Assembly (NCBI RefSeq): GCF_001953975.1
Contig: NZ_MBEJ01000018.1
Coordinates: forward strand, 124,001-188,000
Length of the DNA stretch: 64,000 bases
Direction of reading: 5' to 3'
Source of the DNA: Mycobacterium sp. NS-7484
Lineage (GTDB): Bacteria > Actinomycetota > Actinomycetes > Mycobacteriales > Mycobacteriaceae
Shown here: positions 43,245-52,393 of the stretch, in pieces
How the letters are laid out: every line of letters begins with the position of its first letter
Numbering within the stretch: position 1 is the first letter of the stretch
The notes under the pieces: model-generated
What the model was told of the DNA's origin: nothing
What the model saw: the letters and a program-made list of their open reading frames with translations, nothing else
Databases searched by the model: none
Position numbers and translations under genes: made by a program

Positions 43245-44537
43245 ATGGCTATCTCGACACCGTGGCTGATTCTGCGATGCAAGTGGAAGGGCGCTGACGC
43301 CGAACCACTGTCGGATACGTACTTCGAAAACATGTTCACTGCCGCCGGTGCGGGCACGCACAACATGGTGGAGTTCTTCGATCGAATGTCGCATGGAGCC
43401 CTTGATCTCACCGGCTCCAAAGTCTCGGCCTGGATCTCACTTCCATACGAGCAGGCCGATTACGTCGGCAATGTTTCCACCGTCCCGGACGGGAAGATCA
43501 ACCGCAACGGACTCGTCGAAGCCGCCCGTCAGGCAGCGGATGATGCGGGTTACTCGACGGCCGATTTCACCGGCGCAGTGATCGTGATGAACACGGCGAC
43601 AGACCTTTACGGACAGCAGAACGGTTGGGCGGCCGTGTGCGACTCAACCAATGTGCACCCAGCCCTGTTGGGGCAGGAGATGGGACATGTCTACGGTCTG
43701 GACCATTCTCGCCGAGCCGATCAGCCCGACGCTGACTATCTCGATGACTGGGATGTCATGTCCACGTGGGGATCTTGCCACATCAACACCGTCGGTCCCT
43801 ATGGTGCGTGGGGCCCCGGTTTGAATGCGGCGAACATGCGGGGCCGCGGATGGCTGGACCGATCGCGCGTCAAGTCCGTCAGCACCGACGCCTATACCGC
43901 CGCGAGTGTCGAGCTGCGGCCGCTGCATGCACGAGAAGTGCCCGGATACCTGGCATTGGAAGTAGGCGACTTCATCATCGAGTACCGCGATCGCACGGGA
44001 TGGGATTCCGCGGTACCTGAACCAGTAGTGCTCGTGCACAGCTTTGTCGACAACCACTCAGTCCTCCAGCCGTCCCACCGTGGAACGTACGGGCTGGTCG
44101 CCGGTGACGTGTGGTCGCCGTGGCCGGAAACACGGGACCTACCCTACTTCCAGGTCCACGTCGACGCCATCGACGAATCGTCACGGACTGCCACACTGTC
44201 GTTCTCCGGCCATGCCGGACGCGACTTGGAGGGCGAGATCCCGGTAGGCGGAAATCTGGGCCTGCCCTGGGTTGACGGCGGCGGCTTCATCGGGCTTGAC
44301 GGGCATGTCTTGGTCATTCCGCGAGGTGACCCGATTGTTGATTCCCTCCGGCAGCTGATGTCGTTGCAGCTCGCGGAGACGGTTGCCGACAGCACGTTGC
44401 GCGCCGGCCTCCAGCGACAGTCGCTCACGGAGCTGAGTCGTTTTGTCGATACCCGCCGACGCATGTTGTTTCCCAGCGCCGTATCGAGCATTCGGACACC
44501 AGCCCCGCGCATCACCGAATTTCGCGGTGGCCGATAG
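43245..44537 (+). CDS. metzincin-like protein with altered zinc motif (QExxHxxGxxH)
   Basis: A 430-residue protein. Around residue 150 it has LLGQEMGHVYGLDHSRR, the zinc-metalloprotease pattern HExxHxxGxxH with the first His replaced by Gln, followed by DVMSTWG, which resembles the Met-turn. The C-terminal half (YLALEVGDFIIEYRDRTGWD, then beta-rich sequence) resembles M6-type or immunoglobulin-like domains. No signal peptide is evident. ATG 43245 follows AAGGAGG. It may be an inactive relative or use Gln as ligand. I do not recognise an exact family. Confidence 0.75.
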   Translation: MAISTPWLILRCKWKGADAEPLSDTYFENMFTAAGAGTHNMVEFFDRMSHGALDLTGSKVSAWISLPYEQADYVGNVSTVPDGKINRNGLVEAARQAADDAGYSTADFTGAVIVMNTATDLYGQQNGWAAVCDSTNVHPALLGQEMGHVYGLDHSRRADQPDADYLDDWDVMSTWGSCHINTVGPYGAWGPGLNAANMRGRGWLDRSRVKSVSTDAYTAASVELRPLHAREVPGYLALEVGDFIIEYRDRTGWDSAVPEPVVLVHSFVDNHSVLQPSHRGTYGLVAGDVWSPWPETRDLPYFQVHVDAIDESSRTATLSFSGHAGRDLEGEIPVGGNLGLPWVDGGGFIGLDGHVLVIPRGDPIVDSLRQLMSLQLAETVADSTLRAGLQRQSLTELSRFVDTRRRMLFPSAVSSIRTPAPRITEFRGGR

Positions 44538-44552
44538 GGAAGCGAATGGCGG

Positions 44553-45179
44553 TTACTGCGGCGGGGGAGCCGTCTCGCATTCGGCGAGCATCGGGGTGGA
44601 GAAGTTGACCGACCCGACGCCGCCGAGTGTCATCCCGTTGTCGGCGAGCGTCATCGTCGTGGTGTATCGGCAGGTTTGGATGCCGGTCAGGCCGGTGAGG
44701 AACTCGACATCGTAGGTGTAGAGGAACGACCGCACGAGCTGGTTCGCATCCCACGGCACATCCAAGGCGAAGCCGAGCGACGACCCGGACCGGGCGTTGA
44801 GAATTCGTGGACCGACCTCCCCGATTCCGGGGGTGAGGTAGAACGGCGTGCCGTCCTTTTTGGTGCCCGAGACACTGATGCTCTTGATGCGATAACCGGT
44901 GGCGCCCGCCGGGACCGCGGAACCCCTGCGAATGTTGGTACTGAACAGAATTGAGTAGTTCGTACCGCCCGCAATGGCGGTCGTGCTGAAGCTCGTCGCG
45001 GTGAACTCCTGCGCCAGCTGCGCTGCGCAGTTACCGATCTTGCCGGACGGATCACCGCACTCCTGTGGGGCAGCCAAAGCCACCGGCGCAAGTGCCGCAG
45101 CTCCGATGACGGGCACCGCGAACGCGGCTCCGCGGATGAACGTGCGTCTGGAGAACGCACTTCCTGAACGATTCGTCAT
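44553..45179 (-). CDS. Tat-exported protein of unknown function
   Basis: A 208-residue protein with a clear twin-arginine signal (FSRRTFIRGAAFAVPVIGAA, cleavage near ALAAPQ). The mature part is beta-rich with cysteines at ECGDPSGKIGNC and TCRYT and ends CETAPPPQ. It has no catalytic motif I recognise; similar ~200-residue Tat-secreted actinobacterial proteins are structural or adhesive by guess only. ATG 45179 follows AAGGAGGA. It converges with the metzincin-like gene with a 15-bp gap. Confidence 0.85.
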   Translation of the reverse strand: MTNRSGSAFSRRTFIRGAAFAVPVIGAAALAPVALAAPQECGDPSGKIGNCAAQLAQEFTATSFSTTAIAGGTNYSILFSTNIRRGSAVPAGATGYRIKSISVSGTKKDGTPFYLTPGIGEVGPRILNARSGSSLGFALDVPWDANQLVRSFLYTYDVEFLTGLTGIQTCRYTTTMTLADNGMTLGGVGSVNFSTPMLAECETAPPPQ

Positions 45180-45252
45180 TGGTCTTCCTCCTTGTTCGCT
45201 CGTGCTTGTCCTGCATTTCGAAGCTACAAGGGTGACCTGCGATTTGGTGGAG

Positions 45253-46056
45253 TTACGGGGTGGCGCCCGCACCCTGCCATACGGTGTCGAACGGGGCGTT
45301 GCCGCCGATTCGTTCGACGATTCCGGCGGTGGTGAACTCCTTGGCCAGGCGCACGGCGTCGACAACGTCTGACCCCTTGGCCAGGGCTGCCGTGATCGCT
45401 GCTGCCAGCGTGCATCCCGCACCGGCCACGCGTGCCTGCCCGACCTTCGGCGCCCGCAGGATTTCGATGTCCTTGCCATCGAAGACCACATCGACGGCGT
45501 CGTCGCCCGGAAACTCGACCCCGCCTTTCACCACCACGCACGCCGGCCCGAGATCGGCGATGCGCCGGGCCGCTTCCACGAGATCGTCGACCGAAGAGAT
45601 GTCCTCCATCCCCGACAGCGTGCGGGCTTCGAACAGGTTCGGGGTGGTCACCGTGGCAAGGGGCAGGATCTGCCGGCGAAGTGCGGTGTCGGTGTCGAGG
45701 GCGGCACCGGGCTCCTGGCCTTTGCAGATCAGGACCGGGTCGACGACGACGTGCCGCCAGGGCTGGCGGGCGAGGCCCTCGGCGACGACGTCGATCGTGG
45801 CCGGAGTCCCGAGCATGCCGATCTTGACGACGTCGAGGTCGTACGCCGATGTCGCCGCCTCGATCTGGTCGGCGACTACCTGCGGATCGACCGGCACGAA
45901 GCGGTGCACCCAGTTCGCCTTCGGATCGAACGACACGATGCAGGTCACGGTGCCCACGCCGTAGGTACCGAACCGCTGAAACGTCCGTAGGTCTGCTTGT
46001 AGGCCGGCGCCGCCGGTCGCTTCGGATCCGGCGATGACATAGGAGAGGTCGACCAC
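45253..46056 (-). CDS. PfkB/ThiD-type kinase (pyridoxal or hydroxymethylpyrimidine kinase)
   Basis: A 267-residue ribokinase-fold kinase: SEATGGAGLQADLRTFQRFG at the substrate site, DVVKIGMLGTPATIDVVAE, VVDPVLICKGQ, TPNLFEARTLSG, and the catalytic loop VAGAGCTLAAAITAALAKG (Asp of GxGD replaced by Cys, as in pyridoxal kinases of the ThiD/PdxK type). It phosphorylates vitamin B6 or the thiamine pyrimidine. It is not in a thiamine operon, which slightly favours a B6 role. Confidence 0.85.
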   Translation of the reverse strand: MVDLSYVIAGSEATGGAGLQADLRTFQRFGTYGVGTVTCIVSFDPKANWVHRFVPVDPQVVADQIEAATSAYDLDVVKIGMLGTPATIDVVAEGLARQPWRHVVVDPVLICKGQEPGAALDTDTALRRQILPLATVTTPNLFEARTLSGMEDISSVDDLVEAARRIADLGPACVVVKGGVEFPGDDAVDVVFDGKDIEILRAPKVGQARVAGAGCTLAAAITAALAKGSDVVDAVRLAKEFTTAGIVERIGGNAPFDTVWQGAGATP

Positions 46057-46200
46057 GTCACGAGCCTACGACAACGACCGGTGTTGCCGGGCAGGGCGTT
46101 TGTCGCGGTGCCGGCGGCAGGAGTGTTTGCGATACACGCCCTTGCGTCGGCAATTATCGGCTACCGTCACGAAACTGCTGACGAACCCGGAGGACGCACC

Positions 46201-47046
46201 GTGGCTCGATTGTCGTGTGCCGCTGCTGCCGCAGTGATCGCAGTACTGGCGGTCGGCTGCGCCACCACACCTGCCCCACCGGCGGGATCTGATCCAGCCG
46301 AAGAAACCAACGCTGCGGCCGAGGATCCGGCACCGGACCCCGGACGCATGGTGGTGCGGTACGAGGACGCCACCACAGCCGAAGCTGTCAAAGGCCGAGA
46401 CCTGATGCAGCGAACCCGGGTGCTGGAACAGCTCGCTGACGACGTCACGGATACGTACAAACTGCCTTACGACATCCCGCTGGTCGGCGCCCAGTGCGAC
46501 GAGGCGAATGACTACTGGAGTTCTGACGACCAAGAGATGACGATGTGCTACGAGGATGTCAACGAAAGCCTCGAGATCTTCGGTGAGGCCGGTGACCCCG
46601 ACCCCGAAGACACCGCTCGGCGCGTCGTGATCGCCTCGTTCTTCCACGAGCTCGGCCACATGGCGATCGACGTCTACCAATTGCCGGCCACCGGTCGCGA
46701 GGAAGACGTCGCCGATCAGCTGGCAGCCTCTGTGCTGCTCGGTCCTGACGACGACGGCAATGTCGATCCGGACTACGTCCAGGCCGCCAAAGACCAGGCC
46801 CGCGAATACCGCATCTATGCCCAACAGGGCGGTCAGCCGGATGAGTCACTGTTCGCCGACGTGCACACTCTGGACGCGGCGCGCACGTACAACTTCGAAT
46901 GCTGGATCTACGGATCCGATCCGGTCGCCAATGCGGACGTGGTCAGCCAGGGACTGCTACCTCAGGACCGTGCCGACGGTTGCGAAGACGAGTACGACAA
47001 GATGACCAACGCCTGGGCGGAACTACTTGCGCCCCACCTCAAATAA
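46201..47046 (+). CDS. DUF4344 family lipoprotein metallopeptidase
   Basis: A 281-residue lipoprotein: GTG 46201 opens VARLSCAAAAAVIAVLAVGC with a lipobox Cys at residue 20, and the upstream frame is not signal-like. The mature protein has IPLVGAQCDEANDYW, the zinc motif FFHELGHMAIDVYQLP (HExxH), a conserved EEDVADQLAASVLL segment that can supply the third ligand, and CWIYGSDP. Probable cell-surface zinc peptidase; substrate unknown. It ends inside a hairpin shared with the convergent gene. Confidence 0.88.
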   Translation: MARLSCAAAAAVIAVLAVGCATTPAPPAGSDPAEETNAAAEDPAPDPGRMVVRYEDATTAEAVKGRDLMQRTRVLEQLADDVTDTYKLPYDIPLVGAQCDEANDYWSSDDQEMTMCYEDVNESLEIFGEAGDPDPEDTARRVVIASFFHELGHMAIDVYQLPATGREEDVADQLAASVLLGPDDDGNVDPDYVQAAKDQAREYRIYAQQGGQPDESLFADVHTLDAARTYNFECWIYGSDPVANADVVSQGLLPQDRADGCEDEYDKMTNAWAELLAPHLK

Positions 47047-47063
47047 CCGCGCTTGGCGGTTAT
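47043..47063. terminator. bidirectional hairpin containing both convergent stop codons
   Basis: ATAACCGC, five bases, GCGGTTAT: perfect 8-bp arms. The left arm carries the TAA of the DUF4344 gene and the right arm the TAA of the secreted-peptide gene on the other strand. Confidence 0.7.
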
Positions 47064-47311
47064 CCGATCGGAGGCGTGTTACCCCACGGTCCGTAGGGCC
47101 CGTTCCCGGTGTTGGGGCCGCCCTGCTCGGGAGGCGTGGCGGTGACCGCCGGTCCCGACGTCTCACACGTCGGCGGGCCGGCGGAATTCGGACCGGTCCC
47201 GCCACTTTGACATTGATTGGGGTCGGCGGCTGCTGCCGGGGCGAATGCCACCGCTACGGCGGCCGCGCATCCAACCAGTACAGAGGACAGTGTCAACGGC
47301 TTGACAATCAT
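47060..47311 (-). CDS. small secreted Pro/Gly-rich protein (83 aa)
   Basis: An 83-residue protein: a signal peptide (SVLVGCAAAVAVAFAPAAAA, cleaved before DPNQCQ) and a short mature part with two Cys and a GNGPYGPWGNTPPIG tail. Typical of small mycobacterial exported proteins without known function. ATG 47311 is used; the longer frame upstream is not signal-like. Confidence 0.8.
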   Translation of the reverse strand: MIVKPLTLSSVLVGCAAAVAVAFAPAAAADPNQCQSGGTGPNSAGPPTCETSGPAVTATPPEQGGPNTGNGPYGPWGNTPPIG

Positions 47312-47427
47312 GGCAAGGGTCCCTTCTATCGGATTTATCGGCGCTATCGGAAATGAGCGCGACCCTTTGGCTAACCCGCGTGGGGAATCGGTAAACACGC
47401 TTGGCCGGCCCGGCACTGACGCGGCGG

Positions 47428-48048
47428 CTATTTTGCCGAGGGCGAGGATGTGCGCGCCTGCGCAGCGACGGCCGGCGCGATCCACTCCCGCAGGAAGGTG
47501 CGCAGGCCGGCGTCCCGACGGGCCGGCCCACCGGGATCGACGATGAACGACTGCAGGGTCCGCAGCATGAACTCGACCAGCTCGTCGAGCTTCTGACCGT
47601 CGAAACCGGCGGCGGACCAGTCAATATCGAATCGCTGCACGATCGATTTGCCGAATTCGACCGCGACGTCCGAGGTGACCCCGGCGGTGAAGGCGCTGGC
47701 CTTGCCGGGCTGCAGCACCAGGCCCAGGTACCGGTCGTGCGGGATCTGCTCGACGGTGTAGGCGATGCCCTCGACCACGGCCTCGCTTGGATCGGTGATC
47801 GAGCCGAGCTCGGCGGCCAGCCGGTCGAGAAAGCCGTCCACCGCTGACATGGCAGTGGCAGCCATCAGGCTTTCCTGGGTGGGGAAGTAGCGGTAGACGG
47901 TCTGGCGGGTCACTCCGAGCGACTGCGCCACTTCCGACACGCTCACGGTGCCGCGGGCGTCGATGGCCTGGCGGGCCGCGTCGATGATGCGCCGGGCCGC
48001 CTCGTCGTCGTCGGCGGGAATGTCGCCCGACCAGCCGTGCCTGCGCAT
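47428..48048 (-). CDS. TetR family transcriptional regulator (next to Rieske oxygenase)
   Basis: A 206-residue TetR protein: RRIIDAARQAIDARGTVSVSEVAQSLGV and TRQTVYRYFPTQESLMAAT in the HTH, then FVEGIAYTVEQ-type helical ligand region. It is divergent from the Rieske oxygenase and an ATACAAT/ATTGTAT inverted repeat lies between. ATG 48048 is preferred; an in-frame ATG at 48087 would fall inside that operator. Confidence 0.92.
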   Translation of the reverse strand: MRRHGWSGDIPADDDEAARRIIDAARQAIDARGTVSVSEVAQSLGVTRQTVYRYFPTQESLMAATAMSAVDGFLDRLAAELGSITDPSEAVVEGIAYTVEQIPHDRYLGLVLQPGKASAFTAGVTSDVAVEFGKSIVQRFDIDWSAAGFDGQKLDELVEFMLRTLQSFIVDPGGPARRDAGLRTFLREWIAPAVAAQARTSSPSAK

Positions 48049-48080
48049 TCGTCGATCGTCGCATGGAAGCCCGGCGAATC

Positions 48081-48111
48081 TTGACAATACAATTGAACTT
48101 CATTGTATGGT
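48081..48111 (+). promoter_or_regulatory. Rieske oxygenase promoter with TetR operator between -35 and -10
   Basis: TTGACA (48081-48086) and TATGGT (48106-48111) make a promoter whose -10 ends six bases before ATG 48118, so the mRNA should be leaderless. ATACAAT (48087-48093) and ATTGTAT (48102-48108) are perfect 7-bp arms placed between and over these boxes, an ideal repressor site. Confidence 0.65.
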
Positions 48112-48117
48112 CTGTTG

Positions 48118-49281
48118 ATGATCAGCATCCCGGTCGCCGGCACCGATGAGGAACTGACCCGCCGCGCCCTGCGCCATGCCGTGGACGGAACGACCGACAT
48201 GGCCGAGGCGGTGTTGAAGGTGCCGCTGCACTACTACCGCGATCCCAAGATCACCGAGATCGAGGAATCCCAGATCCTGCGCCGGGTTCCGCTGGCGATC
48301 GTGCCGTCGGCTCAGATCCCGGCGAAGAACGACTTCGTCGTCCGCTCCGTGCTCGGCGACTCGCTGTTGGTCACCCGGGACCGCGTCGGCGCCGCCCACG
48401 TCTTCCTCAACTACTGCCGGCACCGCGGCGCCATGCCGGCCTGTGGCTCCGGGAACGCCTCGCGGTTCGTCTGCCCGTATCACGCATGGACCTACCGCAA
48501 CACCGGTGAGCTGTTCATGGTGCCGGGCAAAGCGGGCTTCGACACGATCGACACGGCGGAATACGGACTGGTGGAACTGCCCTCGGAGGAACGGCACGGC
48601 TTCATCTGGGCGGTGCTGACCGCCGACGCCGCCATCGACCTCGACGCGCACCTCGGCTCACTGAACGACGAACTGGCGCAATGGAACTACCAGAACTACG
48701 GCTATCACACCGACCGCGAATTCTCTTCGCAGGTGTCGTGGAAGGGGGCGTTGGAGGCGTTCGCGGAGGGCTACCACTTCCCCTTCGTCCACGGCGAGAG
48801 CCTGATCGGACAGAACACGCTGCCGAACACGTCGGTCTACGACGAATTCGGCAAGCACCATCGCATCGGCTTTCCGTTCACCTGGATCAAGAATCTCGTA
48901 GACGATCCGAGTGGCTCGTTCGATCCGTCGGCGAACATGGGTGTCATCTACTGGGTGTATCCCAACCTGATCCTGGCCAACAGCCCCGTGGGCGTGGAGA
49001 TCATCGACATGTTGCCCGAGGGTGAACCCACCCGCTGCACAGTGCGCCACAGTTGGATGGGGCGGGTGCCGGCCACCACCGACGACATGCGGGCCGGTTA
49101 CGACGCGGTCTACGAAGGGGTGCACGCCGCGGTGCGTGACGAGGATTTCGCGATGCTGCCGCAATGTGGTGAGGGCGTGCGGCATGGCCAACACGACCAT
49201 ATGGTGATCGGCCGCAACGAGATTGCGGTGCAACACATGATCAAGGTGTTCGCCCAGGAATTGGGTGTGGCGCTGGGGTAG
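48118..49281 (+). CDS. Rieske-type aromatic ring-hydroxylating oxygenase, alpha subunit
   Basis: A 387-residue oxygenase. The Rieske cluster is bound by CRHRGAM...CPYHAW (C-x-H-x17-C-x2-H, residues about 98-119). The mononuclear iron site has EAFAEGYHFPFVH (His, His near 223 and 228). It would hydroxylate an aromatic or steroid/terpenoid ring. No reductase, ferredoxin or beta subunit is adjacent. It is regulated by the divergent TetR. Confidence 0.93.
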   Translation: MISIPVAGTDEELTRRALRHAVDGTTDMAEAVLKVPLHYYRDPKITEIEESQILRRVPLAIVPSAQIPAKNDFVVRSVLGDSLLVTRDRVGAAHVFLNYCRHRGAMPACGSGNASRFVCPYHAWTYRNTGELFMVPGKAGFDTIDTAEYGLVELPSEERHGFIWAVLTADAAIDLDAHLGSLNDELAQWNYQNYGYHTDREFSSQVSWKGALEAFAEGYHFPFVHGESLIGQNTLPNTSVYDEFGKHHRIGFPFTWIKNLVDDPSGSFDPSANMGVIYWVYPNLILANSPVGVEIIDMLPEGEPTRCTVRHSWMGRVPATTDDMRAGYDAVYEGVHAAVRDEDFAMLPQCGEGVRHGQHDHMVIGRNEIAVQHMIKVFAQELGVALG

Positions 49282-49287
49282 CCCGGT

Positions 49288-49839
49288 TCATTTACCCGGC
49301 AGCGTCCGCCTGGCTTGCAGTGCGATGCCGGGGACGGTGCGGGCCAGGTCCGGGCGCTGCTTGCCGAACCCGCGCATGGACCGGTAGAACGCCCACACCT
49401 GTTGCGGGCTCGGTATTTTCGGCACCCAGGCCAGTTCCCAGTGGATGCCGTTGAGTGGGTCGTCGAAGAACACCGCGTAATAGCCCGGCCAGTACTGCGG
49501 GTAATCCTTGGGCTCGTCGGTGACCGGGATGTTCCTGGCGAGCAGGAAGTCCCGGTGAAACCGGTCGACTTCCTTGCGGTTTCGGGCCCATAGTGCGATG
49601 TGGTTGATCCCGACGGCCTGGTCGGTGTGGGTGAGCTTGTCCCCGGTGCGCGCCGGCTGGATACCGATGTAGCTGTGCGGGTTGATGAACCGCGTCATGT
49701 AGTAGATCGATTGGTACTCCATGTTGAGCGAGGAGAAGCTGTGGTACCCCAGCCAGCCCAACATGGCGTCGTAGAACTCGATTGATGCGTCGTAGTCCAA
49801 CACTGCGAACTCGACGTGACTAACCCCGCGCCACCGCAT
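49288..49839 (-). CDS. VOC superfamily (glyoxalase/dioxygenase-like) protein
   Basis: A 183-residue single-repeat vicinal-oxygen-chelate protein: GVSHVEFAVLDYDASIEFY with the first metal His, AVGINHIALWARN with a second His, and DDPLNGIHWELAWVP with the metal Glu. It is probably a lyase or ring-cleavage-like enzyme rather than a classical two-domain extradiol dioxygenase (about 290 aa). It converges with the Rieske oxygenase, so a shared pathway is plausible but not shown. Confidence 0.87.
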   Translation of the reverse strand: MRWRGVSHVEFAVLDYDASIEFYDAMLGWLGYHSFSSLNMEYQSIYYMTRFINPHSYIGIQPARTGDKLTHTDQAVGINHIALWARNRKEVDRFHRDFLLARNIPVTDEPKDYPQYWPGYYAVFFDDPLNGIHWELAWVPKIPSPQQVWAFYRSMRGFGKQRPDLARTVPGIALQARRTLPGK

Positions 49840-50002
49840 CCTGCCCCCTGGAGTCGACTACTACGCAATGTAGTACGGCGTCGGGGCGTGCGGAACCCTT
49901 TCGTGGCACCGATTTCTACCGCAGGGTCGTGCTCGACGCGTCAGAGCCGCCCTGGTGTGGAAAACGGCGGCTTGAAGCGGCGGAAGCGCGGAAGCGTCGG
50001 CG

Positions 50003-50671
50003 TCAGGCCGACATCTGGGCCAGGTAGTGCGGACCGCCGACGTAGACGATGCCCGACGGGTACGGCGCCGACGCGGCATGGGCGATCGCCGTCGCCAGCT
50101 GCCGATCGGACAGCACCTCGCCGGACACCACCGTGAAATCGATTCCCCGGCGGTCGAATTCGGGACGCATGGCGTACAACGCGGTCTCGCCGGCGCGCTT
50201 GCTGGCGGCGACCGCCGCGTAACCCTTCGGGACCGCCTTGTTGGGGAAGAAGTGGGCCTGGTGGCTGGTGACGAACACGATCTGTCCACCGGCCGGCATC
50301 AATGGCAGCGCCAGCTTGGCCAGGCGGCGCTGCGCGTCGCGGTTGAGTCGCATCGCGTATCCCGGATCGATGCCCAGGCCCAGCCCGGTCGAGGCATTGA
50401 GCACCAGCGCGTCGAGCCGGCCGAACTCGCGACCGATCTGCTCGATCATCGCGGCGGCAGCGGCCTCGTCGGAGATGTCGGCCCCGATCGTGGAGGCGCG
50501 TCCGCCGGCCCGACGGATGCTGTCGACGACCTCGTCGGCGCGGTTGGCCTTCTCCCGATAGTTGACGACGACGTGGGTGTCGGGACCGGCGAGGCGCTGT
50601 GCGACGTCGGCGCCGATACCGCGCGACGCGCCGGTGACCAGGGCAATCCGGGTGGCTGCTGCAGGCTGCAT
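50003..50671 (-). CDS. SDR family oxidoreductase with displaced catalytic lysine
   Basis: A 222-residue SDR: TGASRGIG cofactor motif, LVLNAST (NNAG position), Ser in VTSHQAHF, and GYAAVAASKRAGE, where Tyr and Lys are separated by six residues instead of three. This variant recurs in actinobacterial SDRs and may be a real subclass. It is about 25 residues shorter than classical SDRs. A TAAGAC-C-GTCTTA palindrome lies upstream at 50791-50803. Confidence 0.85.
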   Translation of the reverse strand: MQPAAATRIALVTGASRGIGADVAQRLAGPDTHVVVNYREKANRADEVVDSIRRAGGRASTIGADISDEAAAAAMIEQIGREFGRLDALVLNASTGLGLGIDPGYAMRLNRDAQRRLAKLALPLMPAGGQIVFVTSHQAHFFPNKAVPKGYAAVAASKRAGETALYAMRPEFDRRGIDFTVVSGEVLSDRQLATAIAHAASAPYPSGIVYVGGPHYLAQMSA

Positions 50672-50790
50672 GTCGGGTTCCTTCCGTCACTGCCGAGGCG
50701 GCCGGTCGTGGTTTCGACCTGGGAAACACGGTGGTGTGCCCGTGCTCACAACCGCCCTGAGCCCCCACCGTACACCAACTCTAAGAAAAA

Positions 50791-50803
50791 TAAGACCGTC
50801 TTA
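50791..50803. promoter_or_regulatory. palindrome TAAGAC-C-GTCTTA
   Basis: Perfect 6-bp arms with a single central base, between the SDR start (50671) and the YdeI-like gene (50870), in an AT-rich patch unusual for this DNA. Likely operator or promoter element of one of these divergent genes. Confidence 0.5.
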
Positions 50804-50869
50804 AGGTCACGGTAAGGGCAATGTCGTGTCGCAAGTGTGTTGCTGAGACGTGCCACCTACGCTGACTTC

Positions 50870-51136
50870 ATGACTGGTCAACGCGTGCCCGGCGGGGTGG
50901 TCCACAAGTTGCCGACGGATCTGCGCGAGGCCCTGATCGCCAACTCCACGGCGCTGGAAGCATGGAAAGACATCACCCCGCTGGCGCGTAACGAGTTCAT
51001 CTGCTGGGTCGAAGACGCCAAACAGCAGGCCACCCGGGAGCGGCGGATCCGCCGCACCCAGGAGGAGCTTGAGGAAGGGCAGCGACGACCGTGCTGCTGG
51101 CCCGGGTGCAAGCATCGCGAGCGCACCGGGAAATAG
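50870..51136 (+). CDS. YdeI/OmpD-associated family protein, short
   Basis: An 88-residue protein matching the C-terminal part of YdeI-like proteins: LREALIANSTALEAWKDITPLARNEFICWVEDAK, RERRIRRTQEELEEG, and a RRPCCWPGCKH tail. Role unknown; the family has been linked to bacteriocin or peptide resistance. ATG 50870 is used although the open frame begins at 50837. It converges with an acyl-CoA dehydrogenase gene (gap 12 bp). Confidence 0.85.
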   Translation: MTGQRVPGGVVHKLPTDLREALIANSTALEAWKDITPLARNEFICWVEDAKQQATRERRIRRTQEELEEGQRRPCCWPGCKHRERTGK

Positions 51137-51148
51137 CCGCCGGACCGA

Positions 51149-52360
51149 CTACCGGATCGACAACCCCGTGAGCGCCCGGGAGATCACCAGCCGCTGGATC
51201 TCGCTGGTGCCCTCGAAGATCGTGAAGATCTTGGCGTCGCGGTGCATCCGCTCGACCGGGTAGTCACGGGTGTAGCCGTTGCCGCCGAGAATCTGAATGG
51301 CCTCATCGGTCACGTAGACCGCGGTCTCACTGGCTACCAATTTGGCCATCGAACCTTCGGCGTTGTCGAAGGGCTGGTTGTTGCGGGCCATCCAGCCGGC
51401 CCGCCACACCAGCATCCGGGCGGCGTCGATGCGGCTCTTCATGTCGGCGAGCTTGAACGCGACGGCCTGGAATTCGCCGATCTTGCGGCCGAATTGCTCA
51501 CGCTGGCAGGCGTAGTCGAGCGCGTACTCATAGGCGGCCCGGGCCACGCCGACGGCCATCGCACCGACGGTGGGCCGGGTGCGCTCGAACGTCTTCATCG
51601 CGGCCTGGCCACCGGCCGACGCACCGGACTTCACCCGGGCGATGCGGGCCTCGAACTTCTCGCGTCCACCCAGGATCAGGTCTTCGGACAGCCGCACGTT
51701 GTCCAGCACCACCTCGGCGGTGTGCGAGGCCCGGATGCCGTGCTTCTTGAACTTCTGCCCCTGGGTCAGGCCGTGGGTGTCCGGCGGGATGATGAACGTG
51801 GCCTGGCCGCGCGAGCCCAGTTCCGGGTAGACGGAGGCCACCACGATGTGGACGTTGGCGATGCCGCCGTTGGTGGCCCACGTCTTGGTGCCGTTGAGCA
51901 CCCACTCCCTGGTTGCCTCGTCGAAGCGGGCGCGGGTGCGGATCGCTCCCACGTCGGAGCCGGCGTCGGGCTCCGAGGAGCAGAAGGCGCCGAGTTTCGG
52001 TTCGTCGGCGGTACCGAACATCTCCGGCAGCCACAGACCCAGCTGTTCGGGAGTTCCGTTGCCCGCCAAGGCCGCTGCGGCCAGGCCGGTGCCCAGGATC
52101 GACAGCGCGATACCGGCGTCACCCCAGAACAGCTCCTCGAAAACCGTCAGCATGCCCAGCCCCGACGGCTCGGCGGCCTGCTGGGCGAACAGCTCGGGGG
52201 AGTACAGACCCACCTTGGCGGCTTCCTGGATGACCGGCCACGGGGTTTCCTCACGCTCATCCCATTCCGCGGCGGCCGGGCGCACCACCTCGGCGGCGAA
52301 CTGGTGCACCCAGTCGCGCACCTCGATCACGTCGTCGCTCAGCTGCAGGGAAAACGTCAC
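51149..52360 (-). CDS. acyl-CoA dehydrogenase (FadE type)
   Basis: A 403-residue flavoenzyme: [80 protein letters not shown] and [16 protein letters not shown] with the catalytic Glu. It introduces the alpha-beta double bond into an acyl-CoA, probably medium or long chain. It lies 33 bp downstream of a TetR gene in the same direction and is probably cotranscribed and controlled by it. Confidence 0.93.
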   Translation of the reverse strand: MTFSLQLSDDVIEVRDWVHQFAAEVVRPAAAEWDEREETPWPVIQEAAKVGLYSPELFAQQAAEPSGLGMLTVFEELFWGDAGIALSILGTGLAAAALAGNGTPEQLGLWLPEMFGTADEPKLGAFCSSEPDAGSDVGAIRTRARFDEATREWVLNGTKTWATNGGIANVHIVVASVYPELGSRGQATFIIPPDTHGLTQGQKFKKHGIRASHTAEVVLDNVRLSEDLILGGREKFEARIARVKSGASAGGQAAMKTFERTRPTVGAMAVGVARAAYEYALDYACQREQFGRKIGEFQAVAFKLADMKSRIDAARMLVWRAGWMARNNQPFDNAEGSMAKLVASETAVYVTDEAIQILGGNGYTRDYPVERMHRDAKIFTIFEGTSEIQRLVISRALTGLSIR

Positions 52361-52393
52361 ATCGGCTCCTGAAAAGGGTTGGTGGATGGCGAT

